This document shows, piece after piece, positions 1 through 9,962 of a stretch of 64,000 bases of DNA. Source of the stretch: Glebionis coronaria (Eukaryota > Streptophyta > Magnoliopsida > Asterales > Asteraceae); NCBI GenBank assembly GCA_025667525.1, contig CM046876.1:479404557-479468556 (forward strand), given 5' to 3'. Position 1 is the first letter of the stretch; the number at the start of each line of letters is the position of its first letter. A program made the translations under genes and the position numbers. Under the pieces are notes generated by a model that searched no databases, had not been told where the DNA came from, and saw only the letters and a program-made list of their open reading frames with translations.

Positions 1-349
1 AAGATTTCACTAAAACCCACTTGTAGAACAAATCCGAATTTAGGCCAAATGATTTTGGTTGAATGATGGATTTGAGATGAACCCATGAACAAGTAGGTAA
101 TGACATTGTTAATGCTTACCTAAAAACCTTGTTTTGAAAAACCAATGTTCTAAGTTCATTGTTGATCCAACATAGTTCATATGTTCTTGGTAAATAATGG
201 AATAGCTACTTTATGAACATGAGAATGATATGGATTCAATCCTTTGTTTGTCAAGAAATTGATATAACACATTCTCATATTCTTTGTTTGTTGATTTTAA
301 TTTTTCATATGAGTGATTGGATAGATATTTTCGTGTTTAGGTACTTGTC
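1..349 (+). other. Leader of accessory frame 1, element F interior
   Basis: AT-rich sequence with no frame of its own. It resembles the leader of the second frame-1 copy at about 62440-62672: both contain 'acctaaaaac', then a run like 'ttgaaaaac', 'gttcatatg' and 'atgaacat' shortly before the ATG. The shared leader suggests both derive from one element family. No palindrome is visible here; if present, it lies left of the window. Confidence 0.45.
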
Positions 350-1411
350 ATGTCTTCAAGATATCAAAAAGATCACGAACGAACACGAGCATACATGCCC
401 TCTCACCCTCTTTTGATTCACTCTCACAAAAACTCGTCTAAGTCTCTCGAACATTGTTGTTTCCATGAAGGACGCATTGTTTGTTCCAATTTTGCAAATG
501 AGTTTATTCGCTTCATGTTTAAATCTATTGGGTTTGATCGTCTTCTTGATATTGATGAGCCAATATTTCCTTCGTTTCTTATGGAGTTCTTTAGCTCATT
601 CACATTGATAAGCATCAATAATGGTTTGTCTATACGATTTTCCATTATGGGGAAAATCATTATTTACACTCTTGAAGAATTCGGTGATATTCTTGGAGTG
701 CCATCTAATGGTCAATGTCGATTCACCGATGCTTGGAGTTTAGACTCTTTAGAATCGGCCCCTATTGATGCTCATTTTGTGACCGTGCTTCCAACTCCTT
801 CGGACATCATTCATACCATTTCCAAACCTCGTGAGCATCCTATTCATGGTAAATTTCAAGGAGTTGCTCGAACTCTCTCTCCTTGGGAATTACTATCTAG
901 TGATATTAATGATTTCATGTCTCCTTGGGGTGAAATTATTAGGGAAAATGCAATGTGTCTTGATGGGAATCGGGATTTAGTACCCGCTTGTCTTGCACAC
1001 ATGTTGTATTGTGTTGCCACCACAACTCCTTACAATCTCGCATTTTTCATAGCTAAAAGAATTAGGTTTGTTATTCTTGAGCCTAAGTCAAGTCTTCCCT
1101 ATGGAATGCTTCTTTCTCGTCTTCTTAGAAGAGTCCTTATTGACTTTCCGTCTCTTCTATCTTCACCCTATCACTCCGTTGATCGTGTCATGTCTCCCAT
1201 TCAAGGGAACATTTCACCCGAGATCAATGTGAACTCGTGTCAAGTCGAAAATACTTCTCAAGAAGAGTCTTCTAGTAACCCTCCCTCAAACTTCATTAAC
1301 TTCATGTCCTCTTCAATCTCCATCTTGTCCTCCCATGAAGTTGATTCCGACTATCAATTTTATCTCAATCATCTTCTTCGAGAACGCCTCAGAAGTGAAT
1401 CAAGGAATTAG
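350..1411 (+). CDS. Accessory frame 1 of Sirevirus-like element F (plant-transposon-domain-like protein)
   Basis: An intact 353-residue frame starting MSSRYQKDHERTRAYM. The protein is soluble, without a signal peptide or membrane segment. The block at about residues 110-280 resembles the 'putative plant transposon protein' type found in many Asteraceae retroelement proteins: GKIIIYTLEEFGDILGVPS, then CLDGNRDLVPACLAHMLYC at about 200-221, then PYNLAFFIAKRI. It has no RT, integrase or zinc-knuckle motif. It lies in + orientation upstream of two proline-rich frames, a PPT cluster and an LTR, so it occupies the position after pol where Sireviruses carry an env-like gene. A homologue, broken by a frameshift, lies at 62673-63850. 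Its function is unknown; the position is an inference because pol lies outside the window. The tail (about residues 295-353) is serine-rich and poorly conserved. Confidence 0.6.
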   Translation: MSSRYQKDHERTRAYMPSHPLLIHSHKNSSKSLEHCCFHEGRIVCSNFANEFIRFMFKSIGFDRLLDIDEPIFPSFLMEFFSSFTLISINNGLSIRFSIMGKIIIYTLEEFGDILGVPSNGQCRFTDAWSLDSLESAPIDAHFVTVLPTPSDIIHTISKPREHPIHGKFQGVARTLSPWELLSSDINDFMSPWGEIIRENAMCLDGNRDLVPACLAHMLYCVATTTPYNLAFFIAKRIRFVILEPKSSLPYGMLLSRLLRRVLIDFPSLLSSPYHSVDRVMSPIQGNISPEINVNSCQVENTSQEESSSNPPSNFINFMSSSISILSSHEVDSDYQFYLNHLLRERLRSESRN

Positions 1412-1682
1412 ATGTTATGCTCATAGTGACTTGCAACACTCATCTAGGATGTTTTCATGACTCTCTTCTCTTCATTTGGTTATGTATTAACTTATGCTTG
1501 GATTATTATTTTCTTTGATCCTTAATGTTAATATGCCTTCATGATTGTGTTTTACATTGCTCTGTGCATGCCTTTTGATAGTTAGCTTATTAGATTATGA
1601 TCTGTAGTTAACTTTGGCTTGTGAAACCTTTTGGAAAAATCTGGGTTTATCAAAAAAATGGGATGGGAAATTTTTGAAAACC

Positions 1683-1764
1683 TTCTGGTCGCGGTTCCAT
1701 ATCGACCCACGGTTCCTTATCGATAAGGTACCGCCGGTCCTAGATAAGGAACCGCCGGCCACTG
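1683..1764. repeat. FFRR palindrome module, copy 1 (leader of accessory frame 2)
   Basis: Two direct copies of CGGTTCCWTATC are followed by two inverted copies. The centre CCTTATCGATAAGG (1715-1728) is a perfect palindrome. Outer arms begin CTGG/CGCGG on the left and end CCGCCGGCCA on the right. The module sits in the 590-bp noncoding gap between frame 1 and the ATG of frame 2 (2002), about 240 bp before that ATG; the rest of the gap is AT-rich and featureless. Confidence 0.8.
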
Positions 1765-2001
1765 TGCACGACAGCATCTTTGCTTTACACTGTTTTCTTA
1801 ATTTTGTGTAAACCTTGCATGATTTTCAGTAATAAACTGCACATTTCCTAAACTAGGGTATCTAAATTCATTATTCACCTAAAATGATTTTAACCCATTA
1901 CTAGTTTGGATCATCCCCTCAACCATTTAAACCCACCTTGTTTGCCATGTTCTCCACACATCAAACATATTTCCCTAAACCTTAAACCACCCTAATCAAC
2001 C

Positions 2002-5000
2002 ATGGTGTGTACCAAAACCTCAAACACTTCCAAGACCTCCACCCCAAGAAAAACACTCAAAATAAGGGTTAAGGTAGCTAAGCCTAACTCTTCACCTTTC
2101 CACACACCTAAGAATGAGAATGCTCCTATCCTCATTTCTTCATCACCTTCCCCACCTCTTGCACCATGTAAGATGTAACACCCCAAAAATTGGTCAACGG
2201 AAGCGGTAAAGCTCGGGGGATGTTACGTCATAATAACAAAGTCCAAGCTGCAAGAGAACGACTCTAAATGAGACGTTTTAAAATAATTTACCTCGTTGCA
2301 TTAGATTTAGAAATACAAAGTTCAAATTATAAATAAGTTTAAGCAAGTGCAGCGGAAATCCGAGTTTAAATAGCGACAATGAGGTAAAAAGTTTATTAAG
2401 CATGAGCAAGTCTTCAATCCAAGTACAGTATGCATGAGACTCCAAAGCAAGCAACAAGCAAGTAGTTCAACACCTGAGATAAACGCTTAAAAGTGTCAAC
2501 ACAAAGGCTGGTGAGTTCATAGGTTTAAGTTAAAACATAAAGTTCGATATTGGACCGCAAACAAACTGTTTAAAGCATATGAGACCATTATGGGAGATAT
2601 AATGTCATGCATATGGGAATCAGATGTGATAATTATAGTTATGATATCACTAAGCTCATGACACCGAGGCTGATGACAAGCACGTACAACTGATGCACGC
2701 GTAATATATAAGGTTGCCCCAAGTAGGTGCCTAACCCATGGCCACCTAGCAACAACCATATGATATACGTCCGTTTGGCATGGCGATGTATTTGAACACC
2801 CGGACGGGGGTTGTCAAACCCCAATAGATCTATCCATAACATAAGCGCCTACTCAACCAGAGTAACTAACGGTTCATGATAACAGGGGACTAGTGGGCTA
2901 TCGCTACTTAGGCATATCAACATAACTTTTAGGAAGGCAACAATATAAACAGATTTTGCGTCCATCAGGCAGGCAACAAAGCATTTATCTCACCCAAATG
3001 ATTAAACATAAAAGACAGTTTAATAAGGGATATGACTCACCTCAGTATGCAAATATTTCACAGCAAGAATATGAAAATCAAAGATGCGGCAAACACAAGT
3101 CGCAACCTAGATATATAACGTCAAGTTAGGTCACGATTAAAGAATGCAAAAATACAAACGTCACACGCACATGTCAGCCTTTACCACCTTTTAATTTATA
3201 ATATAATATGCTCAAAATATTTATCGATGTAATATTTGACCAAACTTACAAGTAGAGAAGACGTCGTCTTGAGTCGATAAAATTTGACAGCCTTTCGGCG
3301 TCACATTTATATTTACCATTTTAACTTTAGTTAAAGTATCTTATAGTTTTCTAAAAGAAAACTAACAACCTTTCGGCATAAAGTTTAATATAGCCATTTT
3401 AAACGACACTCAATACACGTTAATTAAACCTCGACTAATCATTTTCAAAACCCGACACCTTACTCACCGACTTAAAATAACTCGACCAAAACATTTCCCA
3501 AAATCACATTTACAAACTACTAATAACAAAACTCATAACTCTTTTGCAATATATATATAAAAAAAATCTTTGTACAACTTGTCAGTATAGAAAATGAGGC
3601 AACCCCACGTGAAATCTCTTTGCAAAACCGATTTTGGAGAAAGGTGAGGCTAGGTTTGTCAGCTTTAAGAAAGTAGAACACATTTCCATACTCACACTCT
3701 CTCTCCTCGATATTACATACAGTATATTACTCCCATCTCTCTCTCGTCTATACAAAACAGCAGGGACAACGTTATTTTGTAACATGTTTCCCTCCCAAAC
3801 ATTTTGTTTCTTTCGTCGTTCTACTGCTCACGTTAGTTCACAACATCAAACTCTCGCAAGATACTCTCGACTCACAAAGCAACAACAGGAAACCAAGTTT
3901 GAAAACCATTTTGCTCTCTAGGTCTCACTCTCGACAACAATATCAATAGCTAAAACCAACGTTGAGAAACCACTTTGTAAGAACAAGTTCTTGACTCGAC
4001 GACTCACGCTCACATTACTTGTAAAAGAACAGGTTTCGACTCGACGGTACTAAGCTCTCACAAATCTCTCACCAATGTCATCTCACAAAGCTCCACAACA
4101 TACTCTCGACAAACTCTAAGCAACTCACAACAAAACACACAAGAGTCTCTCGAGAGAACAGTAGTAACAAAACTCCATTTTTAGAAACTCACGACAATGC
4201 TCTCGCAAACATGCTCATTTTACGCTCGCACAAAACTCAGTTTTAACGTACCCATTAAGATCGACACACACCAAAATACACCAACGTGATTTTTGAAACA
4301 GGCACAAAAGCTACAACAAAAACTCATTTCCAACGCATATAACTTGGTTTTATGAAACCTTTAAGTATGTAGGACAACGAGTTACAGTTTTTATTTCTGA
4401 AAATAATGGTAAAGGTGACGACGTGCAAATGTATGACTAAACCATGTAAGACGAAGCAAGGAGTACGCGATATAACCTTAACGACAAGTACAGCAACTCG
4501 TATCCTAAAGCTTTTCGATCCCGACACTCGAACGAACAAAACCCACGTCAAAAATAAGAACAATCCCGTACACCACACGTATAACCGCAGCTCGAACCCT
4601 TCGAACACAGCAACGATATCACCTCAGCTACAACCTCGTACAAATGCGTCGGCAACAGCAGTTAGCAGCTTCAATCTCGAACACTCGAACAAGAAACCCA
4701 CGTCGTGAAATGAACGCTCGAACAAGCACAGCTTAAAAATCGTCTTCAGGATGTTTGTGTTGAGATATTGATGAGTTTAGTTATTGGATGAACAAGTTTT
4801 AGAAAGGGTGATAGTTATTTGTATGAAAATAGAGTTTGTAAGATGGAGAAATGAAGGATGAAGGTGATGGATTACAGTAGATGTATTTCAAGTGTGTGTG
4901 TTTTCGGTTGCATCAAAAGCAGGATATTGTCCAACTGTGGGGGGACCAAATTGATCGGTTCAATGGGAGGAAAGGAAATGACGAGTACTATACCAAAACA

Positions 5001-6428
5001 GTAGGGATCCCATGTGGGTGTCATTTGAATTTCAAATGTTCATGAATGAGGTCTCACTGGAACATGAAAGGAAAATGGATTTTACAAGTATAGAGAAAAT
5101 GGGGGTTTGTTAAGTCTTGAAATCCATTTTGGGAAATTACAAATAATCATATGATGTTGGTAAATGTTGGTTTAGCCTAATTTGACAATGAAACAAGAAG
5201 CCCATGTGAAGGAGTACAACATGCAAATTGTGTAGAGTATAATTTTCTTGTCTTAGGTTCGGTTAAAACCAAAGGTGGTTAAGTTTGGTGATAGTGGTAA
5301 AGTTTTATCCTTATTTAGTAGTAGGGTGAATTAGTGTGTAAAAGATGGGTGAGTGGATGTCATATTAGAAGGTGATTTATTTAGAAAGTGTGAGTATTGG
5401 GTAAGATTTGGGATATTTTGGTTTAGACATTGCGTCGAATAATTACACGGATGCTAACTATATTACGGTAAGTAAAACGATAAATAACGACTCGCTAAAA
5501 TATTTAATAAAATTCGTCATAACAATAATTATGAAAATAATTATTCGCACAGTATTAGTTTGCACAGATACGTAGACAGCAGTTAAATTGCAGATAACTC
5601 GCACAGTGCGACACAGATAAATCCTACACAGATTATACACACGTATTGGAATTAAATTCCAGAAACGTATAAAAATTGATCGTAAAGCATTACGCAACCA
5701 ATAGTGACACACTCGCAGTGTTCATAGCAAAGCAGACTGAGCACAGTCTAAGCAAAATACACGTCAGCATACGTTATTTCACAAAATAAGGGAACCCTTC
5801 CCAGATAAATAGCAATTTAGCACATAGTTGACTAAATAAAAAGTCTAGGGGGCAAAACTGTAACTTTAGAAAGTCTAAAAATTACTGTGTGTTACACAAG
5901 ACCTCCTCCACCCATGGTACTAACCACTCCATTGGTTCTACCTCCTCTTCATTCAATTCTAGAATGAATGAGCTTTCTTCACCCTTCACTCCAAGTGCAC
6001 CCTTGGAAGTGACCACACAACCTCAACCAATCCAAAGCATTCCTTTTGGGAATGACTTTGATGACATTTTGGTGACTTCACCATTTACCCCTCACAACTC
6101 ACCCATTTCACCAACCTTGGAGGATTTACCTCCACATTCACCCATTTCCCCTTTGGGGAAAATGCCTCCACTTTCACCCATATCACCCTTGGAGAACTTG
6201 CCTCCTCCACCTCCACCCAACTCAAACATCCCAATTTTGGGTGTCCCTCTTTCCCTCCTCTTGGGTGATCCTTACTTTGGGTTTCAACAAACTCATGGTC
6301 CTAGATGTCCATGTTGTCTCTACAACCACTTCCTCATCCAAAACCTAAGGATGGATATGTATGGACTACATAGGGGTTTGCAAGATTTCTTGCTTGCTTT
6401 GTTCTCCATGCCTCCTCCTAGGAGATGA
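2002..6428 (+). pseudogene. Accessory frame 2, proline-rich HGxxCxCC protein, split by a solo LTR
   Basis: The first part (2002-2173) starts MVCTKTSNTSKTSTPRK and is Ser/Thr/Lys/Pro-rich. It is interrupted by the 3.7-kb LTR insertion and resumes in the same frame at 5897, running to a stop at 6428. The second part is proline-rich, with repeated blocks of the type SPISPLxxLPP, and ends in a short cysteine motif, HGPRCPCC, a predicted helix and MPPPRR. The C-terminal motif matches accessory frame 3 (7170-7715) and the D frame at 42093-42467, so these form a small family. No catalytic domain is visible and the function is unknown. The FFRR module precedes the ATG by about 240 bp, as in the other family members. 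The gene cannot now be translated intact. Confidence 0.6.
2174..5896 (-). mobile_element. Solo LTR of a gypsy element, 3.7 kb
   Basis: It starts TGTAACACCCC and ends GTGTTACA. Flanks are TAAGA (2169-2173) and CAAGA (5897-5901), a five-base target duplication with one mismatch. There is no pol remnant inside and no primer-binding site next to either end, so it is a solo LTR. Orientation is inferred by analogy: in A and C the TGTAACACC end is the LTR 3' end of a minus-strand element. The core GGGGGTTGTCAAACCCC followed by AATAGATCTAT (about 2804-2831) resembles a core in the C LTR (about 39656), so the families are related. The region 3690-4200 is rich in 'ctctcacaa'-type simple sequence. Short frames inside are not supported as genes. 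Confidence 0.75.
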
Positions 6429-6859
6429 ATGATGGAGTTCTTTTAATAAAGATTTTCAACAACAAGCCAAAGAAAACCACCTATCTAGATTTAATGATAA
6501 GCTAGCTATGTATTAGTTAGTTTTATTTATCTTTGTACTTGTTTCACTAATGAATGTTTCGTGTTGTTGACATATGGATTTAGCTTTGTGTGATTCTATC
6601 CTTTTGTGCACACTAATCAACTTTAATTTGAAATTAAAATTGAACCTAAATCTATCACAACCCCTAAACTTGACTAAAATTGGTTCAAAATGATATCTAA
6701 ATTATTTTGTCATCCTTTGTCAAGACATTCTTTGTGAATGTGTTGCTTTATGCAACCCTAGCATATTTTTGTTCTAATAGAGGTAAAATTCCAAGATTTG
6801 CAACTTTTTGAAAAAGTCTTAGTTTTTCCCAAAACCCAGGAAAAACATTGTTTAAAGTC

Positions 6860-6939
6860 CACTGGACGCGGTTCCTTAAGGACCCGCGGTTCCTTAGTGA
6901 TATGGAACCGCCGGCCCATATAAGGTACCGCGGCCAGAA
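6860..6939. repeat. FFRR palindrome module, copy 2 (leader of accessory frame 3)
   Basis: It has the same four-part layout as copy 1, with outer arms ACTGGACGCGG and CCGCGGCCAG. It lies in the 740-bp noncoding gap 6429-7169 and precedes the ATG of frame 3 (7170) by about 230 bp, matching the spacing of copy 1. The rest of the gap is AT-rich. Confidence 0.8.
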
Positions 6940-7084
6940 AGTGACTTTTGACAAATTTTTGGTCAAAACCTTTAAACCCTATTCCCAGTCAAGATTCCTT
7001 GTTTACTCAAATTGACTAAACATTCCTTAACAATACACATTTTGTATTCAAATTCTTACCTTGAGTACATTTTACTTATACCCC

Positions 7085-7165
7085 AACCTTGAGATTTCAT
7101 TCTCACACCTTCCCAACCTTGAGAATTCATTCTCACATAACCTTGAGATATCATTCTCACACTAT
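7085..7165 (+). repeat. Triple direct repeat directly before accessory frame 3
   Basis: Three imperfect copies of AACCTTGAGAWWTCATTCTC, spaced about 27-30 bp apart, end just before the ATG at 7170. They lie in an open frame continuous with frame 3, so they could be coding from an ATG at 7089, but the low-complexity repeat looks more like a leader. Confidence 0.6.
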
Positions 7166-7169
7166 CACA

Positions 7170-7715
7170 ATGCCTAACTCCTACATTCCTAACCTTGACA
7201 TCTCTTTGTCACAACCCCACTCTCCCAAAGCTTCCTCATCCAAGCTTTCAAAGAAACCGAAAATCTTGGTTCAACCCGTTTGGGTTAAGAAGAATGAACC
7301 ATCTTCGTCCAAACCACCCAAAAACCCTATCTTCTCTCCAATCAAGTATTGGAATGAGACTTATACCATAAACCCCATCACCGGAGCAAAAGAAAATGTT
7401 CCACCACCACCACAATCCTTCAATACCCCCCAACTCAATGACCTTTCCACCTTCCCAAACCTCACAAGGCATTGTGAAAACACTCCCAAACCCTTTACCC
7501 CACCACCACCAAACCCTAAGTTTGATGCCATACCCCCATCAAACGATTTTGTGTTGCATCATGGATCCTCGTGTGATTGTTGCCGATTTCAACAAAATGA
7601 ACTTGCTCATGTGTATGAGAAGTTAAATTTTCTTGAATTCCTCCTCACTCGACCTCCTATTCAAGTTTTCGTTCCGGTGGACAAAACTTCGAATGATGCA
7701 TCGTCGTCTTTTTAG
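7170..7715 (+). CDS. Accessory frame 3, proline-rich HGxxCxCC protein
   Basis: This is an intact frame of 181 residues if the ATG at 7170 is used. An in-frame ATG at 7089 would add 27 residues made of the triple repeat, so I prefer 7170. The N-terminal half is Ser/Lys/Pro-rich (SSSKLSKKPKILVQP). The middle has PPPP runs. The C-terminus carries LHHGSSCDCCRFQQ at about residues 129-141, followed by a predicted helix and a terminal RPPIQVF. The Cys/His cluster could bind metal, but no known finger matches. It is related to accessory frame 2 and to the D protein at 42093-42467. It lies between an FFRR leader and the PPT cluster in F. The function is unknown. Confidence 0.6.
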   Translation: MPNSYIPNLDISLSQPHSPKASSSKLSKKPKILVQPVWVKKNEPSSSKPPKNPIFSPIKYWNETYTINPITGAKENVPPPPQSFNTPQLNDLSTFPNLTRHCENTPKPFTPPPPNPKFDAIPPSNDFVLHHGSSCDCCRFQQNELAHVYEKLNFLEFLLTRPPIQVFVPVDKTSNDASSSF

Positions 7716-8354
7716 TTTTATTTTATTTTTAGCAATCTTGGAAAATATCACTATTAGACTAGCTTATGCTTAGTGGTTTATTTTCCATATTTATTGCTTT
7801 TAGATACTCATACTATGTGTATGACTATCTTCTTTGTTGTGTTATTTTTTTTTGTTATTTGTGTGCTATCTAATTAGTTCTATTTTTGAGTTGATCTTGG
7901 TTAAATTTTTACAATTACTTATGGGTGATTCCATCAATTCTAAAGCTTTAACCCATTGCCAAGCTTATCATCTTCATTTTATTGAAGTTTGATTTTGTCA
8001 ATTACCTCTTTGGACATACTTAGCAAAATACTTGCTTCTTATTTGAGATTTCTTCTCTTTCTCCCTCTCAAGTTACTTAGTAGGTAGTGATCATATATAC
8101 ATTGGTGTTTCTTTCCTTTCTACTAACCTTTGTGTAGCATGTCACCTTAGCTCACAAACTTGGTGCCCCGAGCAAGGGGGAGCAACCACCAAGGGGGAGC
8201 TACTAGCAAAGTTCGATGCACTTCAAAGACTTATGCTAACCTTTTTGCTACGATAAAGGGGGAGAAATGATAGTGATAAACTAGTTAATAATTCCATAGT
8301 TTGTGTTTATACGTAAATGAGTTTATCGTTTGTCGTAATCAAAAAGGGGGAGAT
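7716..8354 (+). other. 3' untranslated region of F with four PPT-like tracts
   Basis: Purine tracts with the core AGGGGGAG occur at about 8173, 8190, 8255 and 8341; the last directly abuts the LTR and is the expected plus-strand primer. The block 8160-8354 aligns with 41645-41825 of D on the opposite strand, including GGTGCCCC, 'ccaagggggag' and 'aaagggggagaaatga'. Multiple PPT copies are known in the Sirevirus lineage, which supports the assignment of F and D. Confidence 0.7.
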
Positions 8355-8733
8355 TGTTAATGCAAGTAATGCCTAAAAACATTATTAGTGTTAACTAATC
8401 TTTCTTAGTTTTGATCACAACAAACCATACAACACATTTAGTGTAGAAACACAAAATGAATTATTTAACTAACACTATCATCAAGGTAATAATCATATCA
8501 CTAACCTTTCTTAATCATACTTAGTGATCATCAAAATGATTATCCTTAAAACTCACTTTTGCTAATAAGACAAAAGTCTTTTTAATAAACTTTCTTTTTT
8601 AGAAAATGTTTTATTAAAATGGAAAATGAAAATTTGAAAATGGCATATTCCAAATGCTGTTAGAATATCCTTTGAAGGGTTTAAATACCTCAGATATTCC
8701 CACCCCACTAAAAGACAAAAAACGGAGCGGAGT

Positions 8734-8814
8734 CTAGTGGCGGTACCTTAAGTACCTACGCGGTACCTTAGCGATATGGTACCGTGGGGTGAGATAAGGT
8801 ACCGCGCACAGTAG
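8734..8814. repeat. FFRR palindrome module, copy 3 (U3 of the F LTR)
   Basis: Two direct and two inverted CGGTACCTTA-type half-sites, about 380 bp into the LTR. The position is homologous to copies 4 and 7 in the D LTRs, with shared flank GGAGCGGAGTCTAGT on the left and GTAGCCGTT or an equivalent on the right. Its end is about 30 bp upstream of the TATA-like box. Confidence 0.8.
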
Positions 8815-8844
8815 CCGTTATAGATCCGTTGTAACTTTGTCTCC

Positions 8845-8853
8845 TTTAAATAG
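8845..8853 (+). promoter_or_regulatory. TATA-like box of the F LTR
   Basis: CTTTAAATAG at the position equivalent to CTTTAAATAG in the D LTRs, 30 bp downstream of the FFRR module. It probably marks the U3/R border a short distance downstream. Confidence 0.5.
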
Positions 8854-9094
8854 TGGGTCAAATCTCATTTTCCAACAAGCCTCTTGGACGTTTTTCTCAG
8901 CCCTTTTTTCTATTTTCTATAGCATAATCATTAGTAAATGATCACTTAATTTGTTAAGGATGTTTACATATGATTATCCTCTTGATCCCCTCCTTTACCA
9001 TGTCCAATGAGAAGATCACTCACTCACTAGTGTAGTGATAAAGATGAATTTATGAGCTAGTCATATTCATCATGATACCTTTGTGTTTTAGGTC

Positions 9095-9248
9095 AATCCA
9101 ATGTATTTATGAATACTTGGACTAGTTGTGTTCATCCAAGTTATTTGTGAATACTTGGATTTGTTGTGTACATCCATTGCATATGTGTTTGCTTGGATTT
9201 GTGTTGTGTAAATCCAAGCTACATGTGTGTACTTGGATAAGTCTAGTT
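9095..9248 (+). repeat. Four imperfect ~38-bp tandem repeats in the F LTR
   Basis: Repeated units of the form ATCCAA...TGTG...ACTTGGAT at about 38-40-bp spacing. The D LTR has only one or two equivalents. They are followed by three shorter repeats around 'gttctcactaaact..aaagtga' (9273-9365). Confidence 0.6.
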
Positions 9249-9383
9249 GAGTTGTAATAGATTTGATTAGGAGTTCTCACTAAACTATAAAGTGATGTGG
9301 TTGTGTCTTGTGAGTTCTCACTAAACTTTAAAGTGATTAGTAGTTGTGTTGTGTGAAGTTCTCACTTAGCTTCAAAGTGAAGA

Positions 9384-9609
9384 GTCGTGAAGATTGGTTC
9401 TAGCTTTCGATTAGAACTCGACATCTAGCCTTGTGTCGTAAAATGGTGAAGTAGGCAACGTCGTGAAGATTGGTTCTACCTTAAGATTAGAACTCGACAT
9501 CTAGCCTTGTGTCATTAAATTGTGAAGTAGGCAACGTCGTGTAGATTGGTCCTAGCTAAAGATTAGGTCTCGACATTTAGCTTAGTGTCGGAAAATAATG
9601 TAAGCAACG
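9384..9609 (+). repeat. Three 76-bp tandem repeats in the F LTR
   Basis: Units start at 9384, 9460 and 9536 with GTCGTGWAGATTGG and each ends GTAGGCAAC or GTAAGCAAC. The D LTR has a single copy of this unit in the opposite orientation (about 40780-40840), so the array is an expansion specific to F. Confidence 0.8.
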
Positions 9610-9962
9610 ATGTAAGGTTTTCTCCACCGAGAAGGGAGCTTGTGGATATAGTGGAAATCTCGAGTAGGTGTACTCGAGGAGTGGAGTAGAAACGAGGATA
9701 GAGCCTCGTTGTCGAACCACTATAAATCTTGGTGTCTTCCCACTAGGTTGTCTCCTTCCTTGCTCTTTACTTATTTCATTATCATTATACTTGCTTATTA
9801 TTCTTGCTAGTGCATTTCAATTAAACCTAATCATTATGCAACTTAGCTTTAAGTAAAAGATAGTTTTGATACAAACCAAATTGAAAGAAATTTTAATTTG
9901 GTCACCAATCGAAGAGAAACTATTCAACCCCCCCCCCCCCCCCCCTTCTAGTTTCTATAGAT

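Larger units (their letters stand above)
8355..9959 (+). mobile_element. 3' LTR of element F, 1605 bp
   Basis: It begins TGTTAATGCAAGTAA after the PPT AAAAAGGGGGAGAT, the same start as the D LTR. Its end, after an 18-C run (9928-9945), reads TTCTAGTTTCTATA where D has TTCTAGTTTCCACA, so the terminal CA has probably changed to TA. It is 330 bp longer than the D LTR, mainly through tandem repeats at 9095-9248 and 9384-9609. It contains an FFRR module and a TATA-like box. The matching 5' LTR lies left of the window. Confidence 0.8.

Noticed and set aside
2174..5896. TGTAACACC...GGTGTTACA-type ends looking like terminal inverted repeats of a DNA transposon
   Set aside because: The same ends occur on the LTRs of A and C next to primer-binding sites, so these are LTR termini.
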